From a virus, in IMG/VR virus record IMGVR_UViG_3300027522_000011, positions 1 through 39,175 of that record: a stretch of 39,175 bases of DNA; one strand, given 5' to 3'. Every line of letters starts with the position of its first letter. The first letter of the stretch is position 1. Below are positions 20,990 to 30,983 of the stretch, in pieces. A program made the position numbers and the translations under genes. The notes under the pieces are model-generated. The model saw nothing but the letters and a program-made list of their open reading frames with translations. It was not told the origin of the DNA and did not search any database.

Positions 20990-21889
20990 ATGGGGTTATT
21001 AGATGGGATTACACAGAAAACGTATCACGACTCGGTAGTAAAGGGTGATTACCAATTCGTATCACTAGATGATATTATAGGTTCATTCCTTGCTGTTTAC
21101 GTGGGAGAGAACAAGATACTTAACAAGGTTAGTAGAACTGATGTGCAGTTTCACGGCATGAGAGCCATACAAGAATTATCATACGATGTTCTTCGTTCTC
21201 ACAAAGCTTATGAAATAGAAGTGCCTAGCACTTTAGTTATGTACCTACCTCAAGATTACGTTAACTACACTAAAATAGTTAGAGTAGATTCTAATGGTAT
21301 TGAAAAGCCCCTATACCCTACGGGCAAGACGTCAAACCCGTTTCCTATAAAGCAAGTGGATGGTGTGTACCAATTCACGGACAGCACTAGCTTGGAAGCT
21401 CAAGGCACCGATGATACACCCACTAACCCTCACACTTCAGGTACACGAAGCAGCTTTAGCACTATCCCAACGTCTAATGTAAATAAAGATTCAGATGACA
21501 CAGATCATTCAAGGCTCGACAATAGAGGTAGGAGGTACGGTTTAGACCCTCAGCATGCTCAAGATAATGGTACATTTTACATAGACAATAGCACTGGGTT
21601 TATACACTTTAGCTCTAGCCTAGCTGGGCAGACTATCACATTGAATTATGTTAGTGATGGATTAGGTACCGATGGTGAGATGCTGGTTCATAAGTTTGCT
21701 GAGGAAGCAGTGTATAAACATATCATGTACGGTTTAGTATCCAGTAGGTCAGGTGTGCCCGAGTATGTAGTTCAAAGATACAAAAAGGAAAGGTTTGCAG
21801 AAACTAGAAAAGCTAAGATTAGACTTTCGAATATAAAAATGGAAGAATTCACTCAAGTACTAAGAGGGATCAGTAAACCAATTAAGTAG
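20990..21889 (+). CDS. Connector or tail-adaptor protein, 299 aa
   Basis: Immediately after the previous structural gene (2-nt gap). Residues 30-95 (VSLDDIIGSFLAVYVGENKI and RTDVQFHGMRAIQELSYDVL) form a helical core; a Ser/Thr/Asp-rich linker lies around residues 135-175; a beta region FIHFSSSLAGQTITLNYVSD follows; the end is a basic helix. Length and place fit a second ring or adaptor protein below the portal. The next gene starts 6 nt downstream. Confidence 0.68.
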   Translation: MGLLDGITQKTYHDSVVKGDYQFVSLDDIIGSFLAVYVGENKILNKVSRTDVQFHGMRAIQELSYDVLRSHKAYEIEVPSTLVMYLPQDYVNYTKIVRVDSNGIEKPLYPTGKTSNPFPIKQVDGVYQFTDSTSLEAQGTDDTPTNPHTSGTRSSFSTIPTSNVNKDSDDTDHSRLDNRGRRYGLDPQHAQDNGTFYIDNSTGFIHFSSSLAGQTITLNYVSDGLGTDGEMLVHKFAEEAVYKHIMYGLVSSRSGVPEYVVQRYKKERFAETRKAKIRLSNIKMEEFTQVLRGISKPIK

Positions 21890-21895
21890 TAGTTT

Positions 21896-24800
21896 ATGTC
21901 AGAGATAAAACACACGTTCCAAGCTGGAAAGATGAACAAAGACCTCGATGAGAGGTTAGTTCCTCGAGGAGAGTATAGAGACGCTTTAAATATAGAAGTC
22001 AGAACGTCTGACGGTAGTGATATAGGTACAGCCCAAACTTTATATGGCAATAAAGAGAGGGTCCACGACGATAGATTCACTGCTGTAAACCCAACTATTA
22101 ACTGGTATGGCAAACCTAGTAGATTCGTAGGATCTACCACTGATAGCAAAACAGACAGGGCATACTTTTTAATAGCCTCACCTAACCCTGGTAATTTTGA
22201 TAAAGATAAAGTGACCGAACTTAAGTCATACAAGGATTTAATAGTCATGTATGACGGTGTAACTAAGACTATCAAGCCAGTTGTTACAGATGTTTTTAGA
22301 GTAGAATGCCCATTTTCGACTGCTATGTATGATGATACCGTACAAGGTGATGTTGCCATTCCTTACGACTACATAGATGTTAGTTCTTCACTAGGTGAGT
22401 TGTTGAGACCTGGTATGCTGGGTTTTAATATTACCGATTCGGTAGCTAGTTCTCGTAGTTTTGTTATTAGAGAAGTTAGGTTTTTAAAGCCAACCGCCAC
22501 CAGCGCCCCACGTTTTAGAGTGTTTTTTACAACTATGATAGTAGGTTTGCTAGATGCCGGCACTTGGGTATTTGTGGCTGATAAAGTCTTGAATTTTACT
22601 AGTGATGATAATAGCAGCAATTTAATAACAGGTATAAATGTGCTTGATAACCTGCTATTCTGGACGAATAACAAGTCTGAACCTAAGAAGGTAAATATAG
22701 ATAGATGCACTACCGCAGCGTCCCCTCAGGCATGCACAGATAGTAATGCTTGCTACATTTTTAGAGAGGGTTTTGACCTCCACTCCAGGTTGAAGGTTGT
22801 AAACCCAAGCACAGGTTTTTTAGAGTATGCTATCAAAGAGTCACTAGACCCTGGGTTAAAAGAAGAGCACATAACCGTCATTAGAAGAGCACCTAAGACA
22901 TCACCAAAATTAAAGATGTCCTCCTTTGAGGACGGTATCGATCGTGATATTACTGGTACTGTTATTAATAATTTTGTAGATTTCAATGGTAACCTGCTTG
23001 AGGTAGGGGCAGAAGTGGAGGTGGTTATAAACGACGTAGATCCAACATCTACCGACGAAGAAGAATCTATTAACGGCCAGTATTCTATTGGCCAACTCGT
23101 ATTGCTAGAGAACGATAATGGTATTGGTACTGGGAAGACAATAAGAACTACTGTAGTAAGCAAGCGTTATGTCGCGGCTGAAAACAAATACAAGCATACC
23201 TTAGTAATAAATAGTATAAATCAAGAAATAGGTAGCTCAGATCAAGACTGGGATACTAGCTTAGAGCAGAGAAAACCTTTCTTCGAGTTCAACATGGGTA
23301 GGTTCTCCCACCGATACAAGTACCAAGACGGGGAGTATTCTACTTTTGCCCCATGGTCTGAGCTAGCTTTCCTACCTGGAGAACAAGATTACATACCATC
23401 TAAAGGCTACAACCTAGGTATGGTGAATACCCTTAGAAGTTTAAAAGTCACTAACTTCATAGCTAGAGATTACCATGAGCTTGACGATGTTGTTGAGGTT
23501 GATATTCTATATAAAGACACAGTATCTCCAAATGTTAGGGTGGTTAAGTCTATTAAAAAAGGTTTAGATCCTGAGTGGGACACAAATAATAGTAGTAACA
23601 CTGGCGTAGTTAGAATATCATCAGAGATGATGCATCGAACCTTGCCCTCTTCCAAGATATTAAACGCTTGGGACAACGTGCCTAGGTTATCTAAAGCTCA
23701 AGAGGTGACTGGTAATAGATTGGTCTATGGTAACTACTTACATGGCTACAACGTAGAATCAACCGTATCGGTCAACCCTAGTGTACTAAGCGTAGACCAC
23801 TTAGGGCTTGGTGGTGAGGACAACAATCAATACTTATCACCTATAAAGTCACTAAAATCAATTAGAGATTACCAGGTGGGTGTAGTGTTTGGGGATAAAT
23901 ATGGAAGAGAGACACCAGTCATAGGTATTGGTGGTAGCACAAGTGGAGTGAATACCACACCATCAAGTGTTTCTGTAGGCAAAGTTAATTCTTCTAGCGT
24001 TAACCAACTGCAAGCAGAACTACTATGGGGCAATAAAGGGCCAGATAGTTGGATGGAGTATTATAAGTACTACGTTAAAGAAACAGCGAACGAGTACTAC
24101 AACCTAGTTTTACATAGATGGTATAATGCCGAGGATGGAAACCTATGGTTAGCATTCGCTTCAGCTGATAGAAATAAAGTAGACGAACAAACATATATCA
24201 CGCTTAAGAATGAGCATGGGTCTGAAGACCCTGTAGTGGACAATGCTAGGTACAAGATATTAGCTATTGAAAACGAAGCCCCTGATTACATTAAGATAAC
24301 TTCCAATTTATTAGGTTCTAAGGTTTTCGAACAGGATGATAACGAATTAGACATTGTGGCAAGTACAGCTATTATAGTCTTTGGGCAAAGTATTGACAAT
24401 ACTTGGGATAACCTCTCCCTCGCTGGTACTGGTTTCGCTAGGATTAGGGCTACTCTGGATAGTGTGGAAACAGTGGTTTCTAAGTGGTTGCAAATAAGCT
24501 CCGTAACGCTCAATACTGACGGTACTATTTTGAACATAAAGACAATAGAGCCTTGGGGTGCTTCTGGCGAGCTTTGGAATCTACTTGGTACTACGTACAA
24601 CAACCCAAACATTGTATGGAGTGTAGAAGCAAAAGATAGTGTAGTACAAAACAAACCTGAGTTTGATGGTAGATTCTTTGTTAAGGTACTTAGAGACACT
24701 GTTCTATCAGATAAAGTAGCTGGCTTTGGCGAGAGCACTACTAACTATAACGTAGTAGATTTATTCAACTTTAGAAGTGTGTACACCAAGGGTGAGACCA

Positions 24801-27800
24801 ACCCGGCAAATAATGACTCTAATTACCAAGGGGATTATGCAGGTGAACCAAGCCCTGTAAGCGGAACGCCCTCCACTACTAATTACACAGGTTATACCTG
24901 GAATTTTGATGAAGATGCTGAATTTATGCAATGGGAGGAACACGATGACTCAACTGGGTTAAACTTTGCTGATGGATGCGGTAACGTAAGCAGTAATACT
25001 CGTGAGTTTTGGCAGTACACAGATTACTCTACTGATGGCGGTTGGATAATAGACGAATCTTATCAAGCAGTTAGTGGGAGTGGGGTTTATGTTAACGATC
25101 CAAACGGAGCAGCAAAGAAAGGTCTTAGACGTGAAGGTAGCATATCTAAAATAGACTTCAGCTCTACAGAGAGTGGTAAAGTTATATCAACTGAGGCTTT
25201 AGCTTTTAAGGCGGGTATGAAGGCTGGGGCGCTGTTCAGGTTCGCATCAGACCCACTTAATGAAGTATATAGGATAACGGAAAATGACGATAAAGGATGG
25301 AGGTCTAACTTCCACCAAGAAAGGGTAATTGGAGGCGAGTGTGTCAAGTGTAGCACAAAGAGTGATTCTACTAGAGGTTCTCATTGCTTTAGAGCCACGT
25401 TTACTATTAGCTTTTTAAATATAAGAAACAACCAACCATTAGACACTGATATATGGGATCCGAGGAGTGCACTTAAACATGATGGTACTAGCACCTCGAA
25501 GATACTATTACTAGAACCTTCCTTCGATGACGGCGCTAAGTTAGACTTCGCTGATGGTAATGCCATATGGGAGACTGAGCCTAAGGAAGACGTGGGCTTA
25601 GACTTATATTACGAAGCAACCAATGCTATACCTATAAAGTTATCACAAGGAAACATAGAGTCATACTGTCCTACTAAATCAATAACTACCGTTAACAGAC
25701 CGGGGGCTTCTTCTAACCCAGTTAATACTGGTGGGTATAATAACCTATCGGTGCTCTCTAGTGTTAGAGACGTAGTTGGCTTAGGTGATTCTACCACAGG
25801 GGTAAGTCAAGGCTTGCAAGTGGAACCTAGCAGGGTAGCTATAGGTGATACATTAAGCTTTATGCACTCAAATAGTGGGGTTACTAGAGCTTTAGTAACG
25901 GATCACATGTTTCCAATACCACTGTATTCTAACACTTACTATGGCGAAGGGAAACCAGCTCCTGCTGGTAGTTTTGCAGGTGAAATTGATTCAACGGCAA
26001 CGTACAAGTCGTCTACGATACTAACAGTTGATTGCGTTTCAGTTCCTGTAGTGCTTACATTGGGCTGTACTAATCCTCTTGCAACCAACTACGACCCACA
26101 AGCAAATGTAAATGATTACGATTGTAACTTCCTTGGAACTGACTACGACGATGACACAGTAATAATTAGTGGCTGCACGGATACTACAGCAGTTAACTAT
26201 GATCCAAGTGCAAACGTTAGTGACAACAGCCAATGTGAATACTTTCATTGCGATGCTGATAATATATATTCCCCACCGAACGTTGGGTGTACATGGAATG
26301 GTAGCGCAAATGGTACTGGAGTTGATGGTATTGTAATTGAACGTACGAATCTTTTTAATGGTGAATACGAGGGTCTTATGGTGGCTCTTGAAGACGGTGG
26401 TATGAGTGCAACGGAATATCCTTACACATACGCAAACTGGCAGCATTATTACACCTACGAAAACGACACAGAAGAGAGGATACCTGAAATCCTTGAGTTA
26501 GCGATTATTTATAATATATATGATACATTACTGGAGAATGAAGACTTCACTCCTTTCTCTACCATAGGTAATACGTCGTTGGGTATGAATGGCGATCCGG
26601 AAAGCGCACAGGATGATTACTGGTCCTCTACTACGCAAAGCAGTTTCAAGAAGTATATATGGGATGGGAACGTCGGTGCAAGTTCTTTTGCTCCTGGTAA
26701 TAAAATAGCCAACACCACAAATAGGTGCGGGGTACGTGGTGTTATACCGTTTAAGATTGAAACTACTACAACCCCAGGTTTAAATAGTGGTAATAGATCC
26801 AGTATGGGTTTATCAATCGACGGTGGGGCTTTCGACGGTTTTGATACTAACGATGGAGCTATTTGGCAAGCTATATCAGCGACCAAAGGCGGTGCTGTGT
26901 TTGGTTTACCATTAGGTATGTTTGTAACGAACATAGCTACCAACGGGTCATTAAATTACGTAACCACCGGTAGTAGTGTCATCGAAGCGGGTGACTACTC
27001 TATAAAATTCCAAAAAGTAACTGGGTACTATAAGTTAGGTACTGATGTGTATCGAAGTAAGACTACTCTACCTTGGTTCAATTGCTATTCATTTGGTAAT
27101 GGCTTAGAATCTAATAGGGTAAGAGATGATTACAACGCGCCTCAAATAGATAACGGAGTTAAGGTGTCTACATTATTAGATTCTTATGGTGAGGAGAGAA
27201 GGTCCAGTGGTATGATCTACTCAGGTATATACAACTCTACCAGTGGTGTTAATAGCTTGAACGAGTTTAACATGGCTGAGAAGATTACCAAAGACTTAAA
27301 TCCTTCACATGGCTCTATACAAGTATTGAAGAGTAGGGATACGAATGTATTAGCCTTCTGCGAGGATAAGGTATTTAAGGTGCTAGCTAACAAAGATGCT
27401 CTTTACAATGCTGATGGTAGCGTAAACTTAATAGCCTCCAACAGGGTACTAGGTAATGCTACAGCCTTCTCTGGGGAATATGGTATATCTTCAAATCCAG
27501 AGTCGCTAGCCGTTGATGGTTATAGAATGTACTTTGCAGATAAACATAGAAATAAAGTTTTAAGATTATCTCAAGACGGGTTAACACCTATATCAGATAT
27601 TGGTATGACCTCTTGGTTTAGAGATAATTTAAACCACAGGAGTAGTGTCAATAAGCAGGAGTTGGTGGGAACTTTTGATGAAGTCAAAGGAGAGTACAAC
27701 CTATCTCTAAGGCACTTAGCTACTAATGGTGATACAAACATAGGATTAGCTGATATAACAGTCTCTTTCAACGAGAAGTCTAAGGGTTGGTCTAGCTTTA

Positions 27801-28312
27801 AGTCATTTGTACCTGAGGTGGGTTTATCTATAAACGATGAATATATAACAGGTAAGGTAGCTAGGCTTTGGTCTCATCACGATAGCTCAGTCAATGCTAA
27901 TACTTTCTATGGAGATGGATTAGTTCCTTCAACCATAGACGTACTATTCAACGATAGTCCAGGTTCTGTAAAAAGTTTCTTAGCTATGAACTATGAAGGT
28001 TCTCAAGCTAAGGTAAAAGAGTTTACAACGCAAGAAGTAGGTGGTCAAATATACAACGATGGTGAGTTTTATAATTTAACTAGTAAGACAGGTTGGTACG
28101 TAGACTCATTTAACACTGATCTTCAAGAAGCTCAGGTGCCAGACTTTAAACAAAAAGAAGGTAAATGGTTTAACTATATATCTGGTGTAGAAACTAATAA
28201 AAACAACTTGGATACTAGTGAGTTCTCTGTACAGGGTATAGGCGTGCTCGGTTCGGCTACATCCGTGCCTATTGACAGAGTAAAATTAACGGTAAGAGAA
28301 AATAACGATTAA
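21896..28312 (+). CDS. Very large tail nozzle-type protein with C-type-lectin-like insert, 2138 aa
   Basis: The N-terminus FQAGKMNKDL with RLVPRGEYRDALNI is the pattern of tail tubular B / nozzle proteins (T7 gp12-like), but at 2138 aa it is far longer. Two GCT..A.NYDP repeats start at residues 1390 and 1426, a motif common in Bacteroidota surface proteins and probably calcium-binding. About 150 residues later comes a segment with RIPEILELAIIYN, DDYWSSTTQSS (Trp1576) and NRCGVRGVIPF, the signature order of DUF1566/Lcl C-type lectin folds. The C-terminus resembles a beta-propeller nozzle (FCEDKVFKVLANKDALY, then LAVDGYRMYFADKHRNKVLR). It probably combines tail tube assembly with receptor or glycan binding. 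Confidence 0.8.
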   Translation: MSEIKHTFQAGKMNKDLDERLVPRGEYRDALNIEVRTSDGSDIGTAQTLYGNKERVHDDRFTAVNPTINWYGKPSRFVGSTTDSKTDRAYFLIASPNPGNFDKDKVTELKSYKDLIVMYDGVTKTIKPVVTDVFRVECPFSTAMYDDTVQGDVAIPYDYIDVSSSLGELLRPGMLGFNITDSVASSRSFVIREVRFLKPTATSAPRFRVFFTTMIVGLLDAGTWVFVADKVLNFTSDDNSSNLITGINVLDNLLFWTNNKSEPKKVNIDRCTTAASPQACTDSNACYIFREGFDLHSRLKVVNPSTGFLEYAIKESLDPGLKEEHITVIRRAPKTSPKLKMSSFEDGIDRDITGTVINNFVDFNGNLLEVGAEVEVVINDVDPTSTDEEESINGQYSIGQLVLLENDNGIGTGKTIRTTVVSKRYVAAENKYKHTLVINSINQEIGSSDQDWDTSLEQRKPFFEFNMGRFSHRYKYQDGEYSTFAPWSELAFLPGEQDYIPSKGYNLGMVNTLRSLKVTNFIARDYHELDDVVEVDILYKDTVSPNVRVVKSIKKGLDPEWDTNNSSNTGVVRISSEMMHRTLPSSKILNAWDNVPRLSKAQEVTGNRLVYGNYLHGYNVESTVSVNPSVLSVDHLGLGGEDNNQYLSPIKSLKSIRDYQVGVVFGDKYGRETPVIGIGGSTSGVNTTPSSVSVGKVNSSSVNQLQAELLWGNKGPDSWMEYYKYYVKETANEYYNLVLHRWYNAEDGNLWLAFASADRNKVDEQTYITLKNEHGSEDPVVDNARYKILAIENEAPDYIKITSNLLGSKVFEQDDNELDIVASTAIIVFGQSIDNTWDNLSLAGTGFARIRATLDSVETVVSKWLQISSVTLNTDGTILNIKTIEPWGASGELWNLLGTTYNNPNIVWSVEAKDSVVQNKPEFDGRFFVKVLRDTVLSDKVAGFGESTTNYNVVDLFNFRSVYTKGETNPANNDSNYQGDYAGEPSPVSGTPSTTNYTGYTWNFDEDAEFMQWEEHDDSTGLNFADGCGNVSSNTREFWQYTDYSTDGGWIIDESYQAVSGSGVYVNDPNGAAKKGLRREGSISKIDFSSTESGKVISTEALAFKAGMKAGALFRFASDPLNEVYRITENDDKGWRSNFHQERVIGGECVKCSTKSDSTRGSHCFRATFTISFLNIRNNQPLDTDIWDPRSALKHDGTSTSKILLLEPSFDDGAKLDFADGNAIWETEPKEDVGLDLYYEATNAIPIKLSQGNIESYCPTKSITTVNRPGASSNPVNTGGYNNLSVLSSVRDVVGLGDSTTGVSQGLQVEPSRVAIGDTLSFMHSNSGVTRALVTDHMFPIPLYSNTYYGEGKPAPAGSFAGEIDSTATYKSSTILTVDCVSVPVVLTLGCTNPLATNYDPQANVNDYDCNFLGTDYDDDTVIISGCTDTTAVNYDPSANVSDNSQCEYFHCDADNIYSPPNVGCTWNGSANGTGVDGIVIERTNLFNGEYEGLMVALEDGGMSATEYPYTYANWQHYYTYENDTEERIPEILELAIIYNIYDTLLENEDFTPFSTIGNTSLGMNGDPESAQDDYWSSTTQSSFKKYIWDGNVGASSFAPGNKIANTTNRCGVRGVIPFKIETTTTPGLNSGNRSSMGLSIDGGAFDGFDTNDGAIWQAISATKGGAVFGLPLGMFVTNIATNGSLNYVTTGSSVIEAGDYSIKFQKVTGYYKLGTDVYRSKTTLPWFNCYSFGNGLESNRVRDDYNAPQIDNGVKVSTLLDSYGEERRSSGMIYSGIYNSTSGVNSLNEFNMAEKITKDLNPSHGSIQVLKSRDTNVLAFCEDKVFKVLANKDALYNADGSVNLIASNRVLGNATAFSGEYGISSNPESLAVDGYRMYFADKHRNKVLRLSQDGLTPISDIGMTSWFRDNLNHRSSVNKQELVGTFDEVKGEYNLSLRHLATNGDTNIGLADITVSFNEKSKGWSSFKSFVPEVGLSINDEYITGKVARLWSHHDSSVNANTFYGDGLVPSTIDVLFNDSPGSVKSFLAMNYEGSQAKVKEFTTQEVGGQIYNDGEFYNLTSKTGWYVDSFNTDLQEAQVPDFKQKEGKWFNYISGVETNKNNLDTSEFSVQGIGVLGSATSVPIDRVKLTVRENND

Positions 28313-28313
28313 T

Positions 28314-30071
28314 ATGGGATTAATAAATTGCAAGATTGTAGGTGAGATTGTATTGGAGCAAACGCCGGGAGTTGGTGATATAGCTCCGTATGAGCTGTAT
28401 ATAATACCCGATGATGATTACGTTATCGCAGCTAGTGACTTCACGGATAATACATTCGATACGTTCTCAAGCTATGTAAATGGTATTATAGACTTTGGAG
28501 ATACCGGTAAGTTAGAGATGGTTGATACAGTTGCTGCCTACGGAACTGACAACAAAGTTAAGGTAACTGTAAATCTATACCCTGATTATTCTATAGCGGA
28601 AGACACAACCATTATCATAGACATAGATGGTACTGCGTTAATCGGGGCTCCGGTAGATTGGACATTAAGATTATCAGACTTGGTAAATACTATTGGGATT
28701 AATCCATATACTCTTACTATTGTGCCAGAAACCGACATTAACATGAGTGCTACACAGCCTCTAGGGGATCTTGTAAATTCTAATATTCCCGATTTGCTGG
28801 CAACGGGTAATTACCGGGATTTTACAGCTAGAAGTACCGTAGACGTAGAAATTAAAATAGCCACCGGTATAGTACAGGCAGCTCCCCAAATAACAAGTGG
28901 ATACAACGAGAATTCAGGCTTCTACATCATTCATTCTGGTGGTGGTTCTAGCCTAAATATTTACAACCCTTATGCATTTATGGGGGTTACCGGGTCAGGC
29001 TTCAGGTTAGAGGTTGATGAGTCTGGCAGTGAGCTCGCCGAGTTCGAGGGAGTCGGTGAGCAGTACGTAAAGCAGAAATTCTATATATTCTATAAACCCT
29101 CATCTGTAAATCCAATAGACGCTGTTGACTTCTGCAGACTCAACGCTGTTAAATCGAGTCCTACTGCATTTGTTGATCCACTACGTCAATTAGTTGTTAG
29201 TAACATAACCACAAACTTGGGTTCACTACCTAGTGGTAGCTTCAACGTAATACCTAGTAGCGGTATAACATTGAGCGATACGCCTATAGTGAAAGTGTAT
29301 GGTACGCCTGGGGCTAGATTCAAGGTTGAGCTCGTGGAATCTAGAGTTGTTGAAGGTTTAAGTAATAATAGAGCTACTAACGACGGCGCTGTAGATTATT
29401 TTGGGGGTATCATACCTGACATGCCAGTCGGCTTAACCATCATGCCAAAGAATGGAATCTATTCTTTTAAGATGCCCACTATAGCATCACACACAGGCAC
29501 AGGTTGGAAAGAGTTTGAAATGAAGGTAACCGCTGAGCCTGGAACTACCATAGGACCTAGGGCCGTTAAGGTCGGCGGTAAATCTACTAATATAGGTCTT
29601 AGTAAATCCACAGTAACTAACACATTCTATCAATACCCTAAAGTTAACATAGAATTTGAAGTAGTACTTCCTAGTGGCTTGGGGGAATATGAAGATACTT
29701 ATACTAGCGATGATCAACTACCTAATTTTGGTGGTACTGGTAGTGGCAAGTACGGTGTACCTATGATGCCACCATCCTCAGATAGTAGACTACCTGATTC
29801 AACTAGAACTATCAATTTCGAGATACGTTTAAAGAAGTTGGGTGGAGCATTCTCTCTAAGTGAAACTTTCAGTAAATCTCATTTTGTAGCTACTGAGAGA
29901 GATAACAAGGACTTGGTTAGGTTTTCAAAACTTAAAGCACGCATTGGGCGAGGCTTGTCTGACACTACTAGTACTGCTGCTACGATATTTGGTACTATAA
30001 AATGTAACAGGTTTGGTTTCGTTAACCAGACGTACACACTAGATTTATCTAAAATATTAACATTCGCTTAA
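28314..30071 (+). CDS. Tail or fibre structural protein, 585 aa
   Basis: Starts one base after the stop of the nozzle gene. Beta-rich throughout with repeated Thr, Val and Gly (for example KVKVTVNLYPDYSIAEDTTI and FYIIHSGGGSSLNIY) and low charge, as in tail fibres or baseplate-type proteins. Residues 340-470 contain PGARFKVELVESRV and AEPGTTIGPRAVKVGGK, suggestive of Ig-like domains. No catalytic motif. Position downstream of the nozzle supports a tail-associated role; the exact identity is unknown. Confidence 0.65.
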   Translation: MGLINCKIVGEIVLEQTPGVGDIAPYELYIIPDDDYVIAASDFTDNTFDTFSSYVNGIIDFGDTGKLEMVDTVAAYGTDNKVKVTVNLYPDYSIAEDTTIIIDIDGTALIGAPVDWTLRLSDLVNTIGINPYTLTIVPETDINMSATQPLGDLVNSNIPDLLATGNYRDFTARSTVDVEIKIATGIVQAAPQITSGYNENSGFYIIHSGGGSSLNIYNPYAFMGVTGSGFRLEVDESGSELAEFEGVGEQYVKQKFYIFYKPSSVNPIDAVDFCRLNAVKSSPTAFVDPLRQLVVSNITTNLGSLPSGSFNVIPSSGITLSDTPIVKVYGTPGARFKVELVESRVVEGLSNNRATNDGAVDYFGGIIPDMPVGLTIMPKNGIYSFKMPTIASHTGTGWKEFEMKVTAEPGTTIGPRAVKVGGKSTNIGLSKSTVTNTFYQYPKVNIEFEVVLPSGLGEYEDTYTSDDQLPNFGGTGSGKYGVPMMPPSSDSRLPDSTRTINFEIRLKKLGGAFSLSETFSKSHFVATERDNKDLVRFSKLKARIGRGLSDTTSTAATIFGTIKCNRFGFVNQTYTLDLSKILTFA

Positions 30072-30080
30072 ACAAATACT

Positions 30081-30455
30081 ATGCCTAATATAACGCTAAC
30101 ATTCACTAACGACATAAATGTATCTGCGCAAGTTGGAGATACAATTTATAGTTGTGAGCTCACCGCTCTGGGTGGGTTCGATACATCAACTTCAGACACT
30201 GACAATAGCAACTTAACTGAGATAGGTACTATAAGTGCTATTAATGCGTCGGCAAAGACTATAACATGTTATTCACCTACTATAACTACAGAGACAGAAC
30301 CATCGGTAGGTAATTTTATATTGTTTAGCAAGGACAATATAGTGAACGTGGCTTCACCTCTAGGTTACTATGCTCAAGTCAAATTTAAGAACGATTCTAC
30401 AAAGAAGAGTGAAATGTTTTCAGCGGCTTGCGAAATATTTGAAAGTAGTAAATAA
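30081..30455 (+). CDS. Small beta-rich virion-region protein, 124 aa
   Basis: Compact beta protein (MPNITLTFTNDINVSAQVGD ... IYSCELTALGG) ending in YYAQVKFKNDSTKKSEMFSA and FESSK. The closing pattern, Y-x-x-V-x-F-x-N-D-S-T-K-K-x-E-M-F, recalls a recurring small protein of marine and Bacteroidota phages located near tail genes. Function unknown; possibly a tail accessory protein. Confidence 0.68.
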   Translation: MPNITLTFTNDINVSAQVGDTIYSCELTALGGFDTSTSDTDNSNLTEIGTISAINASAKTITCYSPTITTETEPSVGNFILFSKDNIVNVASPLGYYAQVKFKNDSTKKSEMFSAACEIFESSK

Positions 30456-30500
30456 AGCTTTATGACTGTGATTATATATGAGTAAATCAAATATAATTAT

Positions 30501-30980
30501 ATGCTTAATAATGAATTGTCAAAAGCCGACAGTGGAGAGGTGGCTTTAAATACCAGAGAGCAGATACAGGGACTACAAAACTTCCTAGTTGATAATGCTG
30601 ACGAAGTTAATATAGTTACTCATCAAAACTCTGACGCGTTCCCATTAGAGCATTCATTCGCTGATGGCATATACGTTAGGCAGATGAAAATGAGTAAAGA
30701 CAGTTTAGTTGTCGGAGCTATACATAATCATTTACATGTGTGGTTTTTATTGTCTGGATGTATTACAGTAGCTACAGAGGAGGAAAGTTTAGAATACATA
30801 GCACCATGTTATGTATTATCTACACCTGGAACTAAGAGAGTTATATACGCAAACGATGATTCTATATTTGTTAACGTACATAAAAACCCCACTAACTGTG
30901 AGGATATAGAAGAACTAGAGCGAGAGATCGTCTCAGCAACATTCGAGGAATATGAAGAATACATTAATAAAAACAGATAA
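30501..30980 (+). CDS. Cupin-like protein, 159 aa
   Basis: Helical first part, then a single double-stranded beta-helix domain: DGIYVRQMKMSKDSLVVG, then AIHNHLHVWFLLSGCITV with histidines 75, 77 and 79, and IAPCYVLSTPGTKRVIYAND. This is the order of the two cupin motifs, but the usual glutamate of motif 1 and histidine of motif 2 are missing, so metal binding may be altered. It sits between tail and internal virion genes. Phage cupin-like proteins of this kind are known to me but their substrate is not. Acidic helical C-terminus. Confidence 0.75.
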   Translation: MLNNELSKADSGEVALNTREQIQGLQNFLVDNADEVNIVTHQNSDAFPLEHSFADGIYVRQMKMSKDSLVVGAIHNHLHVWFLLSGCITVATEEESLEYIAPCYVLSTPGTKRVIYANDDSIFVNVHKNPTNCEDIEELEREIVSATFEEYEEYINKNR

Positions 30981-30983
30981 GAT

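Noticed and set aside
26063-26760. A diversity-generating retroelement
   Set aside because: The lectin-like fold is a possible target, but no reverse transcriptase and no template repeat were seen in the window.
22369-27771. Many minus-strand frames of 60-150 aa inside the tail nozzle gene
   Set aside because: All lie within one long coding frame on the plus strand, have Ser/Leu/Val-rich shadow composition and lack coupled neighbours.
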